Source of the DNA: Bacillus pseudomycoides DSM 12442
GTDB taxonomy: Bacteria; Bacillota; Bacilli; Bacillales; Bacillaceae_G
NCBI RefSeq assembly: GCF_000161455.1
Contig: NZ_CM000745.1
Location: forward strand, 4,593,670-4,657,669
Direction of reading: 5' to 3'
DNA: 64,000 nt
In this document: in pieces, positions 43,596 to 52,199 of the stretch
Numbering within the stretch: position 1 is the first letter of the stretch
Layout of the letters: every line of letters begins with the position of its first letter
Notes under the pieces: generated by a model
Seen by the model: the letters and a program-made list of their open reading frames with translations, nothing else
Databases searched by the model: none
What the model was told of the DNA's origin: nothing
Made by a program: the position numbers and the translations under genes

Positions 43596-44501
43596 TTACA
43601 AAATATAAGGGGTTTCTTGATACACATAATAATTTAACCAATTTGAAAATAATAAGTTTCCATGACTCCGCCATCTTATAAGTGGCTTTTCAGCTGGATT
43701 ATTATGTTTAAAATAGTTTTTGGGAACCTTAATATCTAGCCCTCTTTGTTTATCGCGTTCATATTCTTGTTTTAACGTATCGCAGCTATATTCGCTATGA
43801 CCAAGAACAAAAATATGCTTTCCATCTTGCCCCATAACAAGGTGGACACCTGCTTCTTCTGATGTTGCTAGTAATGTCAACTCTCGTACTTTTTCAATAT
43901 CAGCTGCGCGTACTTCCGTATGGCGTGAATGTGGTGCAAAAAAGAGCTCATCGAATCCTTGTAACAATTTCACATGCTGCTCATGCACTTCATGCTCGAA
44001 TACACCAAATATCTTTTCTTCAAGCGAGTATTTCGGAATTCCATAGTGATAATACAGACCCGCTTGTGCTCCCCAACAAATATGCAATGTAGATGTTACA
44101 TTCGTTTTTGAATAGTCCATTATGCGTCCAAGTTCTTCCCAATAATCTACATCTTCAAAAGGAAGTGTTTCAATTGGGGCCCCTGTAATAATGAGACCAT
44201 CAAATTTGTCTCCCTCAATATCGCGAAATGTTTTATAAAAACTTGTTAAATGGTCTTGCGCTACATTACGGGATATATGAGACTCCATATGAAGTAAATG
44301 CACATCCAGTTGAAGTGGTGTATTACCGAGTAACCTGAGCAATTGCGCTTCTGTTTCTTGTTTTGTTGGCATTAAGTTCAAAATTGCAATTTTTAGAGCA
44401 CGTATATCTTGTGTTTCAGCTCGCTCTTTTGTCATCACAAAAATATTTTCTTTTTGCAATATTTTACGGGCTGGTAACTCCTTATCAACAATGATCGGCA
44501 T
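43596..44501 (-). CDS. metA: Homoserine O-acetyltransferase (MetA type)
   Basis: 301 residues from the ATG at 44501 (GGAGGC 8 bp upstream). It acylates homoserine, the committed step to methionine. The catalytic residues line up as Cys142 (HICWGAQ), His235 and Glu237 (GHSEYS). Residue 111 is Glu (GAPIETLPFE); in this family Glu111 marks acetyl-CoA and Gly111 succinyl-CoA users, so I call it an acetyltransferase although databases often name MetA a succinyltransferase. It overlaps metY by 17 bp, and acetylhomoserine is MetY's substrate. Confidence 0.95.
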   Translation of the reverse strand: MPIIVDKELPARKILQKENIFVMTKERAETQDIRALKIAILNLMPTKQETEAQLLRLLGNTPLQLDVHLLHMESHISRNVAQDHLTSFYKTFRDIEGDKFDGLIITGAPIETLPFEDVDYWEELGRIMDYSKTNVTSTLHICWGAQAGLYYHYGIPKYSLEEKIFGVFEHEVHEQHVKLLQGFDELFFAPHSRHTEVRAADIEKVRELTLLATSEEAGVHLVMGQDGKHIFVLGHSEYSCDTLKQEYERDKQRGLDIKVPKNYFKHNNPAEKPLIRWRSHGNLLFSNWLNYYVYQETPYIL

Positions 44502-45783
44502 GCGCTTTGCCTCCAACTAATGCTTCCTCTAGGTCCGCAATAATATCAGAAACATCTTCGATACCGACTGATAAGCGAATTAAATCAGATGTAACACCTG
44601 CTAAACGTTGCTCTTCTTCATTTAACTGTCTGTGCGTTGTACTAGCGGGATGAATCACACATGTCCTTGCATCTGCAACGTGTGTCACAAGAGTTGCCAG
44701 CTTCACATTTGCAATGAACTCTTTCGCAGGTTCTAGTCCTCCTTTAATACCAAATGTTAAAACACCACTTGCACCTTTTGCTAAGTACTTTTGCGCTAAC
44801 GGATAATTTTCATTACTTTCTAATCCCGGATAATTCACCCATTCAATACGATCATGGTTAGCAAGCCACTTCGCAACTGCAAGAGCATTTTCACTATGAC
44901 GCTCCATTCGTAAATGTAATGTTTCTAAACCGATGTTGCTAATATACGCATTGAATGGGCTCATACAGTTTCCATAGTCTCTTAATAGTTGAACACGAGC
45001 TTTCACAATATATGCCGCCTGGCCAAAATTCTGCACATAACTTACGCCATGATAACTTGGATCTGGTTCGACAAGCTCAGGATATTTTCCATTTGTCCAA
45101 TCAAAATTTCCTCCATCAATGACAATTCCACCTAATGAACTCGCATGGCCATCAATATATTTCGTTGTAGAATGAACAACAATATTTGCGCCATGCTCAA
45201 ACGCTTGGCATAAATATGGTGTCGCCAAAGTATTATCCACGATAAACGGTACTTCCAGTTCTTTTGCCGCGTTTGAAAACTCTTTAAAATTTAAAACATT
45301 CATCGCTGGATTTCCAAGGGACTCTGCATAAATCAGCTTTGTTTTTTCAGTTGCAAGTGCCACAATCTCATCAGCAGTTAAGTTCGGATTAAAGAATGTT
45401 ACATCAATACCAAGCTTACGCAAACTTACTCCAAACAGGTTAAAGGTTCCCCCATAAACGGTTGAAGAACAAAGCAAATGATCACCACTGCCACAAATAT
45501 TTAAAACAGCAAGCATAATAGCCGCTTGACCAGAGGCTGTCGCAACAGATCCGGCTCCGCCTTCTAACTCTGTTAACTTTTGTTCAAATGCTGCTAGTGT
45601 CGGATTCCCAATACGCGTATAAATATAGCCCTCTGCCTCTAAATTAAAGAGCGCTGCTAAATCATCGGACGTATCGTATTTATACGTCGTACTTTGATAA
45701 AGTGGTAAAACACGTGGTTCACCATTCTTCGGTGTATAACCACCTTGCACACAAATGGTTCCTTTTCCCCATGATTCTCCCAT
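44485..45783 (-). CDS. metY: O-acetylhomoserine sulfhydrylase (MetY)
   Basis: A 432-residue PLP enzyme of the Cys/Met metabolism family. Lys208 in VHSTTKYIDGH carries PLP, YTRIGNPT and SGQAAIM line the active site, and the long YGNCMSPFNAYISNIGLETLHLRMERH segment separates MetY from cystathionine gamma-synthases. It combines O-acetylhomoserine with sulfide to give homocysteine. AAGGAGAATAAGG precedes the ATG, and a SAM riboswitch with a terminator lies in the leader. Confidence 0.95.
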   Translation of the reverse strand: MGESWGKGTICVQGGYTPKNGEPRVLPLYQSTTYKYDTSDDLAALFNLEAEGYIYTRIGNPTLAAFEQKLTELEGGAGSVATASGQAAIMLAVLNICGSGDHLLCSSTVYGGTFNLFGVSLRKLGIDVTFFNPNLTADEIVALATEKTKLIYAESLGNPAMNVLNFKEFSNAAKELEVPFIVDNTLATPYLCQAFEHGANIVVHSTTKYIDGHASSLGGIVIDGGNFDWTNGKYPELVEPDPSYHGVSYVQNFGQAAYIVKARVQLLRDYGNCMSPFNAYISNIGLETLHLRMERHSENALAVAKWLANHDRIEWVNYPGLESNENYPLAQKYLAKGASGVLTFGIKGGLEPAKEFIANVKLATLVTHVADARTCVIHPASTTHRQLNEEEQRLAGVTSDLIRLSVGIEDVSDIIADLEEALVGGKAHADHC

Positions 45784-45812
45784 TCCTTATTCTCCTTTCT
45801 TTTATAGAAAAT

Positions 45813-45852
45813 AAAAAAACTGCTTCTTTCCCTAACAAGAAAGAAGCAGTTT
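45813..45852 (-). terminator. SAM-riboswitch expression-platform terminator
   Basis: AAACTGCTTCTTTC and GAAAGAAGCAGTTT form a 14-bp stem followed on the minus strand by a T-run, 30 bp before metY. Confidence 0.92.
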
Positions 45853-45875
45853 GAAAACACGCTCTAAAGTCTCTT

Positions 45876-45979
45876 TCTTATCTCTCAGGGTTTATTACCT
45901 GCAGGATTTGGCACAATTCCGTTATTCGGCTGTTGCCAAGGTTTCATAGGGCCTGTCCCTCCACCTTTTCTTGATAAGA
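45876..45979 (-). ncRNA. SAM-I (S-box) riboswitch aptamer of metY-metA
   Basis: On the minus strand the order is TCTTATCAAGA (P1), GGTGGAGGGAC, GGCCCTATGAAACC, TTGGCAACAGCC, then GGTGCCAAATCCTGC-like P3/P4 sequence, and CCTGAGAGATAAGA (P1'). These are the conserved blocks of the S-box. With SAM bound the downstream terminator should form and stop metY-metA transcription. Confidence 0.95.
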
Positions 45980-46176
45980 CTATGCAATTACCGTTGATTT
46001 TATAGCAATAATTTCCTAATGTCAATTATTTTTCTGAATGTTTACAAAATATTTTATTAACTGTTTATTATAAAAATTAAAATTCAAGGAACCAAGGGAA
46101 ATATCCCCTCGTCATCAAGCTAAGCTTAAATAAGAATTACAATGATGAATACGAAGAATAGTAGATACCCTAGAGG

Positions 46177-46494
46177 TTATGCTCTAATTACTCGAATCCC
46201 TTTTACAATATTCCAAATAAAAAAGTATAGACTAATTAGGCCGCAAATACATACCATAATCATTGCGCCAATAGCCATTGTTGTACCTGGTTGCTTAAAA
46301 CCGACATCCATAATTCCCAATACTACAATTCCTATAAAAGTAGTAATTCCCGGAATAAGATGTGTCCATAGAGCTCGTTTCGCATGACCTTTTGTTTCAT
46401 GATCTCCGAGAATCCAAACAATTAGCGGGAATAAGACAGGGGCAAAAAGAACACTCCAGTACGAAAAAGAAGATAAAACTTTATTTCCATTCAT
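46177..46494 (-). CDS. DUF4870-like small membrane protein
   Basis: 105 residues from the ATG at 46494 (GAGGTGAT 6-7 bp upstream; a GTG at 46503 is inside that box). Three hydrophobic segments and the pattern SYWSVLFAPVLFPLIVWILG, KGHAKRALWTHLIPG fit DUF4870. The function is unknown. It stands alone in a region of small membrane proteins. Confidence 0.75.
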   Translation of the reverse strand: MNGNKVLSSFSYWSVLFAPVLFPLIVWILGDHETKGHAKRALWTHLIPGITTFIGIVVLGIMDVGFKQPGTTMAIGAMIMVCICGLISLYFFIWNIVKGIRVIRA

Positions 46495-46506
46495 ATGTAT
46501 CACCTC

Positions 46507-46885
46507 ATGAAATTGTGTTTGTTGTTATACCTTTATTATGTAGGAAAATCTATTCTTTTACTATCGCTAGACCTTACAACAACATGACAGTTTTGTAAGA
46601 TTCTATAGTGGTAATTTGGTAAGCCTACTGCTTGATATCATGCACGTGATATTCTAAAAAAATTAAGGGCCAAGGATTTTTTGAAAGAACCCTTGGCCAT
46701 TTTCGTATTTATGAAATATTTGCTTATTTTGCGTGTAAAGCATCTACTGTAAGTGATATATAGATCATATACCATAACACAATCGTTAAAGTAAGAGGTC
46801 ACAAGTCGTTCAATGGTATAACAATTTATAAAATGCTTATAAAGAACAGCAAGCATGAACCATTAACATTTATGCTTTGTTGTTT
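46507..46885. other. Non-coding gap with one terminator
   Basis: Apart from the hairpin at 46660-46703 I see no gene. A 72-codon minus-strand frame (46638-46856) has no ribosome binding site and runs over the hairpin, so I leave it out. Near 46635-46652 there is a short ATATCA/TGATAT dyad. Confidence 0.4.
46655..46700 (-). terminator. Terminator after the DUF975 gene
   Basis: GGCCAAGG and CCTTGGCC flank a 15-base loop; on the minus strand the stem is followed by CTTAATTTTTTTAG. It lies ~185 bp beyond the DUF975 stop. Confidence 0.7.
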
Positions 46886-47506
46886 TTAAACATAAGATTT
46901 TCTTTTATAATAGTCTGTTGAAACTTTCTCATAAAACGCTGCTTTTGTAGTATAAAAATATGGAATCAACCATAAGAAACCGATTCCTAGAGTAAGGATA
47001 CTTAGTATAAACCAGCCAATAAAACTTAAACATATTAAGAAATAATCCATCTTATGTCCGTTCATCATACGACGACTTTCCGTAATAGCTTGGTTCATTG
47101 AAAATTCCGGATGATCATTTAAAATAAAAAATGTCATAGTGTAAGAGAAAATTTTAACAATCCCTGGAATGATAAATAGCAATGCCCATAAAGTAATATA
47201 GATATCCATTAGTAAATATATTAAAATTGATTTAATAAGCTTATTTAACCCTTTACACCATTTAAATAATTGCCCAATCCCAACTGTCTTGTCACGAACT
47301 GTATTTAAGGCAAGATAGTAAGCACCTAAAGTTAAGGGCCCAACCATTAGCATGACAATAATATCCATCATAAACGATTCTATTACTTTACTCCAGCTCC
47401 AAGACCATACGAAAGGGAATATAAAGAACAATGTAGTAACTCCTACTGCTAATCCCCATCTTTCATCAAGCTCATCAAGCGCTTGTTCTTTCAAATCACG
47501 AATCAA
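46886..47506 (-). CDS. DUF975 integral membrane protein
   Basis: A 206-residue protein with about five to six membrane segments. It shows the DUF975 hallmarks: RDLKEQALDELDERWGLAV at the N-terminus, GPLTLGAYYLALNTVRDK, and the motif MNQAITESRRMMNGHKMDYF before the last helices. The family's role is unknown. AGGAGG-like sequence (GGAGGTTTC) precedes the ATG. It stands alone. Confidence 0.85.
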   Translation of the reverse strand: MIRDLKEQALDELDERWGLAVGVTTLFFIFPFVWSWSWSKVIESFMMDIIVMLMVGPLTLGAYYLALNTVRDKTVGIGQLFKWCKGLNKLIKSILIYLLMDIYITLWALLFIIPGIVKIFSYTMTFFILNDHPEFSMNQAITESRRMMNGHKMDYFLICLSFIGWFILSILTLGIGFLWLIPYFYTTKAAFYEKVSTDYYKRKSYV

Positions 47507-47817
47507 ACAAGAAACCTCCTAAATCTAATGCGTATTTTAACTTATACTAGTATACAATTCTCGTAGGGATTACAATAGCATTTTAGATAATTTATATTTA
47601 TTTCCGTACATGACATGATCAGTATCATTTCGATGAAATCAAAAGCTTTAAACATCACTTGTATTTTGCTTCTTTAAAAGAAATAATACTAATGATGTTT
47701 ATAATATATGTTGAATAAGTAATTCTTTAAAAAGATAATATGCATATTCAATTCATTATTTTCGTATTAGAATCTCTAATTTTTCATAATAACGTATAAA
47801 TAGAGGAGGCATAAAAA
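47507..47817. other. Leader region of the ClC gene
   Basis: AT-rich. TTAAACATCA (47648-47657) and AATGATGTTTATAA (47691-47704) form an imperfect inverted repeat, with a TATAAT overlapping the right arm. It could be a regulatory site for the downstream gene. No coding sequence is seen. Confidence 0.35.
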
Positions 47818-49068
47818 TTGACTATTAGGAGAAATATGCACTATTTACTCATCGTGTACGGTATATTTCTAGGTTCTATCGTTGGTGCCACAGTCTGGTT
47901 ATTTTTAGTTGTCACCAATGCTGGAATTCATTTCGTTTGGGAATATTTACCCAAAGAATTTGCATTACCATCTTATTACACAATTTGTGTAACAATAATC
48001 GGTGGTTTTCTTATTGGACTATCACAAAAGTACTTTGGTACATACCCACGTTTAATGCCAGAGGTAATGGCTGAATATAAGAAAACAGGTAGGATTGAAT
48101 ACCGTTTTGTACATCAAGCTACATTAACAGCTATTATTGTTTTAGTATTTGGAGCAAGCTTAGGGCCCGAAGCAGCACTTGTCGGGATTATAGGCGGGCT
48201 TTGTACATGGGTTGGCGATCGCTTTCATTTTGCTGTAAAAGGAATGCAGGGACTAACAGAAATTGGAATTGGCGCTACTTTAAGTGTTATTTTTAATGCA
48301 CCGTTATTCGGTTACTTAGCTCCAAGTGAAAATGAGAATGAACGACTTGCTGAAGTTTCCAAAGGGAAAAAAGCTATCGTATATGTCGCTACTACTTTGG
48401 CTGGTTTTTCTGTTTATTTATTGCTTAGTAAATTTGATAATCGAGGATCTTTTATTGTTAATTTTGGAGAAGGATCTTTTGCGCTTCATGAATGGGTTGC
48501 CTTTCTACCTCTTGCTTGTATAGGTGCTAGTATAGGCTATTTTTACTTCAAGGTAGAACATACATTGGAAAAAGTAGTACATCCTTTTCAAGAATATAAA
48601 CTAACATTAGGGATTATAGGTGGCATTATTTTAGGGATTGCCGGAACTTTCCTCCCATATACTATGTTTTCAGGAGAACACCAATTAAAAGAATTAGTGA
48701 ATGAGTGGACAGAATTATCATTTGGGGTGCTGTTTCTTTCAGGTGTTTTAAAATTATGTATAACGGCAGTTTGTTTAAATACAGGTTGGCGTGGAGGACA
48801 CATTTTTCCGATTATATTTGCTGGAGCAAGTATTGGATATGCTATGGCCACTGTCATACCGCTAGATCCAATTGCTTCTGTAGCTATCGTGACGACAGCC
48901 ATTTCAAGCTATGCATTACGAAAACCAATCGCTATTACAGTGCTATTACTTATGTTTTTCCCAATTAATTTATTATTACCGATGCTTGGAGCTGCAATGA
49001 TTGGAAATTTATTTCCACTTCCTAACAATAGTGAGAATAAACAAGCGACTAGCGCAAATATCGAATAG
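47818..49068 (+). CDS. ClC-family chloride channel/transporter, TTG start
   Basis: A 416-residue membrane protein with about ten helices. I choose the TTG at 47818 because a perfect AGGAGG lies 8 bp upstream; the next ATG (47836) has no such box. The motif FGASLGPEAALVG (113-123) corresponds to the GxExP anion-selectivity segment, and NTGWRGGHIFPI is the second ClC motif. Members are chloride/proton or fluoride transporters; this lineage differs from classical EcClC in the first motif (GPEA), and its ion is not certain. It lacks cytosolic CBS domains. Confidence 0.82.
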   Translation: MTIRRNMHYLLIVYGIFLGSIVGATVWLFLVVTNAGIHFVWEYLPKEFALPSYYTICVTIIGGFLIGLSQKYFGTYPRLMPEVMAEYKKTGRIEYRFVHQATLTAIIVLVFGASLGPEAALVGIIGGLCTWVGDRFHFAVKGMQGLTEIGIGATLSVIFNAPLFGYLAPSENENERLAEVSKGKKAIVYVATTLAGFSVYLLLSKFDNRGSFIVNFGEGSFALHEWVAFLPLACIGASIGYFYFKVEHTLEKVVHPFQEYKLTLGIIGGIILGIAGTFLPYTMFSGEHQLKELVNEWTELSFGVLFLSGVLKLCITAVCLNTGWRGGHIFPIIFAGASIGYAMATVIPLDPIASVAIVTTAISSYALRKPIAITVLLLMFFPINLLLPMLGAAMIGNLFPLPNNSENKQATSANIE

Positions 49069-49080
49069 TAAATTGAACTA

Positions 49081-49111
49081 CCCCCACCTTCACTTCGTTT
49101 AGAGGAGGGGG
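49081..49111 (+). terminator. Weak terminator after the ClC gene
   Basis: CCCCCACCT and AGGAGGGGG pair with a bulge, followed by GTCTTCTC; the T content is modest. Confidence 0.45.
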
Positions 49112-49157
49112 TCTTCTCGGTTAAAATGATAAAATTTTCCTTAAAACCTCAAAAGAA

Positions 49158-49847
49158 CTAACATTTTAAAATTTCATACAGCTCATCAAAAGTTTGAATT
49201 TCATAAGTCGGAACTATCCCGCTATCGTTTAACTTCTTTTCAGGATTAAACCAGCAAGTATCTAGCCCGGCTAGCTGCCCACCTTTAATATCTGCACTTA
49301 AAGAATCCCCGATAATTAATCCTTTCTCCACAGAAAAATTAGAAATTCGTGCAAAGACATACTCGAAGTATTCCTTCATTGGTTTTTGATAACCAGTGTC
49401 TTCTGAAACAAAAATGCCCTTAAAGAATGAATGTAATCCTGAATTATGCAGACGTTTATCTTGCGTTTTAGAAACACCATTTGTCACAATATATAAATCA
49501 TATTGGGTTTGAATATTTTGTATGAATTCAAACACTCCATGAATAAGCTGATTTCCTTCTTCTAAATAACTACGATATTTTTTTTCAAATAAAAGGCCAT
49601 CCACCTCTTGACCATACTTCTTAAATAAAATTGAAAATCGAGTATTCACTACCTCATCACGCTCTATTTTTCCTTCTTCAAAGGATTTCCACAGATTTTG
49701 GTTTGTTTTTTTGTAATGTGCTGCAATTTCATCAGTTAAAGGAATTTTTTGTTCCTCAAAAAGCAAATGTAACGCTGTTCTTTCCGCTGCTTTAAAATCT
49801 AATAACGTATCGTCTACATCAAATAGTAATGTTTGATATTTCTTCAT
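49158..49847 (-). CDS. HAD phosphatase, YjjG/YfnB type
   Basis: 229 residues from the ATG at 49847 (GGGAGAG 8 bp upstream). HAD motif I is LLFDVDDTLLDF (Asp10, Asp12), motif II IVTNGVSKTQ, motif III lysine in YQKPMKEYFE, and motif IV IGDSLSADIKGGQLAGLDTCWFNP. The YjjG group are nucleotidases active on noncanonical pyrimidine nucleotides, so a house-cleaning role is possible. It is not adjacent to metabolic partners. Confidence 0.88.
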   Translation of the reverse strand: MKKYQTLLFDVDDTLLDFKAAERTALHLLFEEQKIPLTDEIAAHYKKTNQNLWKSFEEGKIERDEVVNTRFSILFKKYGQEVDGLLFEKKYRSYLEEGNQLIHGVFEFIQNIQTQYDLYIVTNGVSKTQDKRLHNSGLHSFFKGIFVSEDTGYQKPMKEYFEYVFARISNFSVEKGLIIGDSLSADIKGGQLAGLDTCWFNPEKKLNDSGIVPTYEIQTFDELYEILKC

Positions 49848-49966
49848 GTTGCTTCTCTCCCTTTCTTCTATCAAAATACGCTTTTTCTTTTGTCATCAAA
49901 CAAATCGTATCACTCCTGCTTGTAAAAAGAATAGGAGATATCTCATACTAAATGCGAGGTGAAAAA

Positions 49967-50641
49967 ATGAAAATCGAAAAAGATTCAGATGAAATTTATA
50001 GCTATGTACAACGCTTCAACTTCCAAATGTTCTTTTCGTTTGATATTTTGCCATATATAGAAGTTCATTCATTTCAAAAGAATGAAACCATTTGTAACGA
50101 AGGAGAGACATTCCCCTACCTTTATTACTTAATTTCGGGAAAAGCAAAAATATATATGAGCCATCAGAATGGAAGAATTTCCTTAATTAACTTTGTAAAA
50201 GCCCCATCGATTATTGGAGAATTAGGATTAATTGGGGTCGAATCTGTAACAAAAGGGATTGAAGCTATAGAACCATGTATCTGTTTGGCTCTTCCTCTTA
50301 AAGAGTGTCGCCATCTCTTATTACAGGATGCTCACTTCTTACAACAGTTGTGTAAATTTATTGGCGAAAAAACAATCACTCGAACTGAACAATATGCAAA
50401 AAGCTATAACTATCCTTTAGAAAATCGCTTAGCTGCGTTCATTCTGTTAACTGAACACAGCAATTGTTACCTTGAAAAACATACAGAGGCCTCTGAATAC
50501 TTAAATGTTAGTTATCGTCACCTCTTGTATGTATTAAAGCAGTTTTGTCAGCAAAATTGGTTAAAAAAAGAAGGAAGAATGTATTTGATACAAGACAGAA
50601 AGCAATTACAACAGTTAGCAGATGAACTCAAACGACAATAA
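49967..50641 (+). CDS. Crp/Fnr-superfamily regulator, YeiL-like
   Basis: 224 residues from the ATG at 49967 (GAGGTG 7 bp upstream; the ATG at 49952 overlaps that box). A cyclic-nucleotide-binding-like beta barrel (~10-120; NETICNEGETFPYLYYLISGKAKIYM) is followed by a dimer helix and a C-terminal DNA-binding domain with NVSYRHLLYVLKQF. It matches YeiL, a stationary-phase regulator in E. coli. There is no N-terminal Fnr-type cysteine cluster, so direct Fe-S sensing is unlikely. Its targets are unknown. Confidence 0.8.
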   Translation: MKIEKDSDEIYSYVQRFNFQMFFSFDILPYIEVHSFQKNETICNEGETFPYLYYLISGKAKIYMSHQNGRISLINFVKAPSIIGELGLIGVESVTKGIEAIEPCICLALPLKECRHLLLQDAHFLQQLCKFIGEKTITRTEQYAKSYNYPLENRLAAFILLTEHSNCYLEKHTEASEYLNVSYRHLLYVLKQFCQQNWLKKEGRMYLIQDRKQLQQLADELKRQ

Positions 50642-50644
50642 AAA

Positions 50645-50682
50645 AAGCAGTACCAATGCCATAAAGACATTGATACTGCTTA
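50645..50682. terminator. Bidirectional terminator, yeiL-like and azoR
   Basis: AAGCAGTA(C)CAATG and CATTG(A)TACTGCTT pair across CCATAAAGA between convergent genes. Confidence 0.75.
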
Positions 50683-50705
50683 TTGAGTAACGATTATTTT
50701 GTTCA

Positions 50706-51332
50706 TTAGAATATGCTTGCTACTTTAACAGCTTTCTCAAGACCTTCTGCAATAATCTCTTCTGCTTTATCTGGGAATTGATTATGACCTTCAATGATAA
50801 CAGTTTCCATATTTGTTGCACCGAAGAAGCCCATCATGCTTGCTACATATTTAACAGCCATTTCTACTTCTGCTGCTGGTCCTTCAGAATATACACCACC
50901 GCGTGCGTTTAATAACGCAATTTTCTTATCTCCAATAAGGCCTACTGGGCCTTCTGGTGTATATTTAAATGTTTTACCAGCGCGGTTTAAATAATCGATA
51001 TATGTGTGCAGTACAGCTGGAATTGTTAAGTTCCATAACGGGAAACCAAATACTACTTTATCAGCTGCAAGGAATTGATCTAAATATTTATCAGCAACAG
51101 CTACTGCTTTTGCTTCTTCTGCTGTTAAATCAAATCCTCTACTTGCTTTAAATGTGCCGTTAATCATATCTACTCCTACATATGGTAATTCTTCATTGTA
51201 TAAATCAAGTTCTACCACTGTATCATTGGGATGTGCTTCTTTATAACTTGCTAAAAACGCTTCATATAATTTCACACTAACTGCTTGGTCCGCTGGGCGG
51301 TTGTTAGCTTTTACAAATAAAACTGTTGTCAT
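50706..51332 (-). CDS. azoR: FMN-dependent NADH-azoreductase
   Basis: A 208-residue flavodoxin-fold (Flavodoxin_2) enzyme. VLFVKANNRPADQAVSVKLYEAFL binds FMN phosphate, FGFPLWNLTIPAVLHTYIDYLNRAGKTF is the AzoR core, and LNARGGVYSEGP lines the flavin. It reduces azo dyes and quinones with NADH. Bacillus carry several paralogues, so the paralogue number is not assigned. A probable AGGAGG lies before the ATG (TAGGAGGAAAAAAGG). It is downstream of a redox-type two-component system on the same strand, with a terminator in between. Confidence 0.92.
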   Translation of the reverse strand: MTTVLFVKANNRPADQAVSVKLYEAFLASYKEAHPNDTVVELDLYNEELPYVGVDMINGTFKASRGFDLTAEEAKAVAVADKYLDQFLAADKVVFGFPLWNLTIPAVLHTYIDYLNRAGKTFKYTPEGPVGLIGDKKIALLNARGGVYSEGPAAEVEMAVKYVASMMGFFGATNMETVIIEGHNQFPDKAEEIIAEGLEKAVKVASIF

Positions 51333-51475
51333 GCCTTTTTTCCTCCTATTACTTACTCTTACGTTGTTTATTATCTACTCACTAAAAAGGGACAATCCCT
51401 TGTAATTATTGTTGTTTACAAATACATTTTATCCTCTCATCCTAACAATTTCTTCCTCACATAGACGTATCTTTT

Positions 51476-51521
51476 CATAAAAAAAGTCCGCCTCCTAAAG
51501 ACTAACTAAGTCCTACGACTT
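51476..51521 (-). terminator. Terminator after the two-component response regulator
   Basis: On the minus strand AAGTCGTAGGACT...GGCGGACTT arms are followed by TTTTTTT; the stem has internal mismatches. Confidence 0.5.
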
Positions 51522-51526
51522 TTGTC

Positions 51527-52174
51527 TTATACGACCCCATTTTTCACTGCATATAAAGCTGCTTGTGTACGATCCGATAAATTTAATTTTCCTAAAATAC
51601 TACTTACATGAGCTTTTACTGTTTTTTCTGTGATCACTAACACGGATGCAATTTCCTTATTACTCATCCCTTTTGCCAAGAGCTGCAACACTTCATTCTC
51701 CCTTGCCGTTAGTACATCTACATGAATATTTGATGACTCCTGTTTCTCTGCTTGCGGCAAAGTTTGGGAAAGAAGCGCACTTGCTATATCAGGGTGAAGC
51801 TGGATATTTCCTTTATATGCGCTACGAATTGCTTCCACAAGTTGATCAGGCTCGACATCTTTTAGAATATATCCGCTTGCCCCAGCTTTTAAAGCCGGCA
51901 AGACATGCGCTTGATCGGAAAAACTAGTTAATACGAGTACTTTCACATTTGGATATTCCTTTTTGATGCATGCGGTCGCTTCAATCCCATCCATCTCTGG
52001 CATATACAGGTCCATCAAAACTATATCTGGCTGTACTTCTTGAACCTTTACCAACGCTTCTTTCCCATTATTCGCCTCTCCAACCAATTCAAGATCCTCT
52101 TGTGTGCTTAAAAAAAATGCTAATCCTTTTAAAACAACTGTATGATCATCAACTAATAATACTTTTATCTTCAC
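51527..52174 (-). CDS. NarL/LuxR-family response regulator (AirR/YhcZ-like)
   Basis: A 215-residue regulator. The receiver domain has acidic pocket VDDH (Asp9, Asp10), phosphorylation site Asp55 in IVLMDLYMP, and Lys in VLKDVEPDQ. A LuxR-type HTH follows (LTARENEVLQLLAKGMSNKEIA, EKTVKAHVSSILGKL). It starts 25 bp after the sensor kinase and is its cognate regulator. The pair resembles B. subtilis YhcYZ and S. aureus AirSR. Targets are not visible. Confidence 0.9.
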   Translation of the reverse strand: MKIKVLLVDDHTVVLKGLAFFLSTQEDLELVGEANNGKEALVKVQEVQPDIVLMDLYMPEMDGIEATACIKKEYPNVKVLVLTSFSDQAHVLPALKAGASGYILKDVEPDQLVEAIRSAYKGNIQLHPDIASALLSQTLPQAEKQESSNIHVDVLTARENEVLQLLAKGMSNKEIASVLVITEKTVKAHVSSILGKLNLSDRTQAALYAVKNGVV

Positions 52175-52199
52175 AAGTTTCCCTCATTTTCACATCGCA

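Noticed and set aside
46638..46856. 72-codon minus-strand frame
   Set aside because: No ribosome binding site and it overlaps the terminator of the DUF975 gene.
49952..50641. Oxygen-sensing Fnr protein
   Set aside because: The protein lacks the N-terminal cysteine cluster and a C-terminal CxxC pattern needed for an Fe-S cluster; it fits YeiL better.
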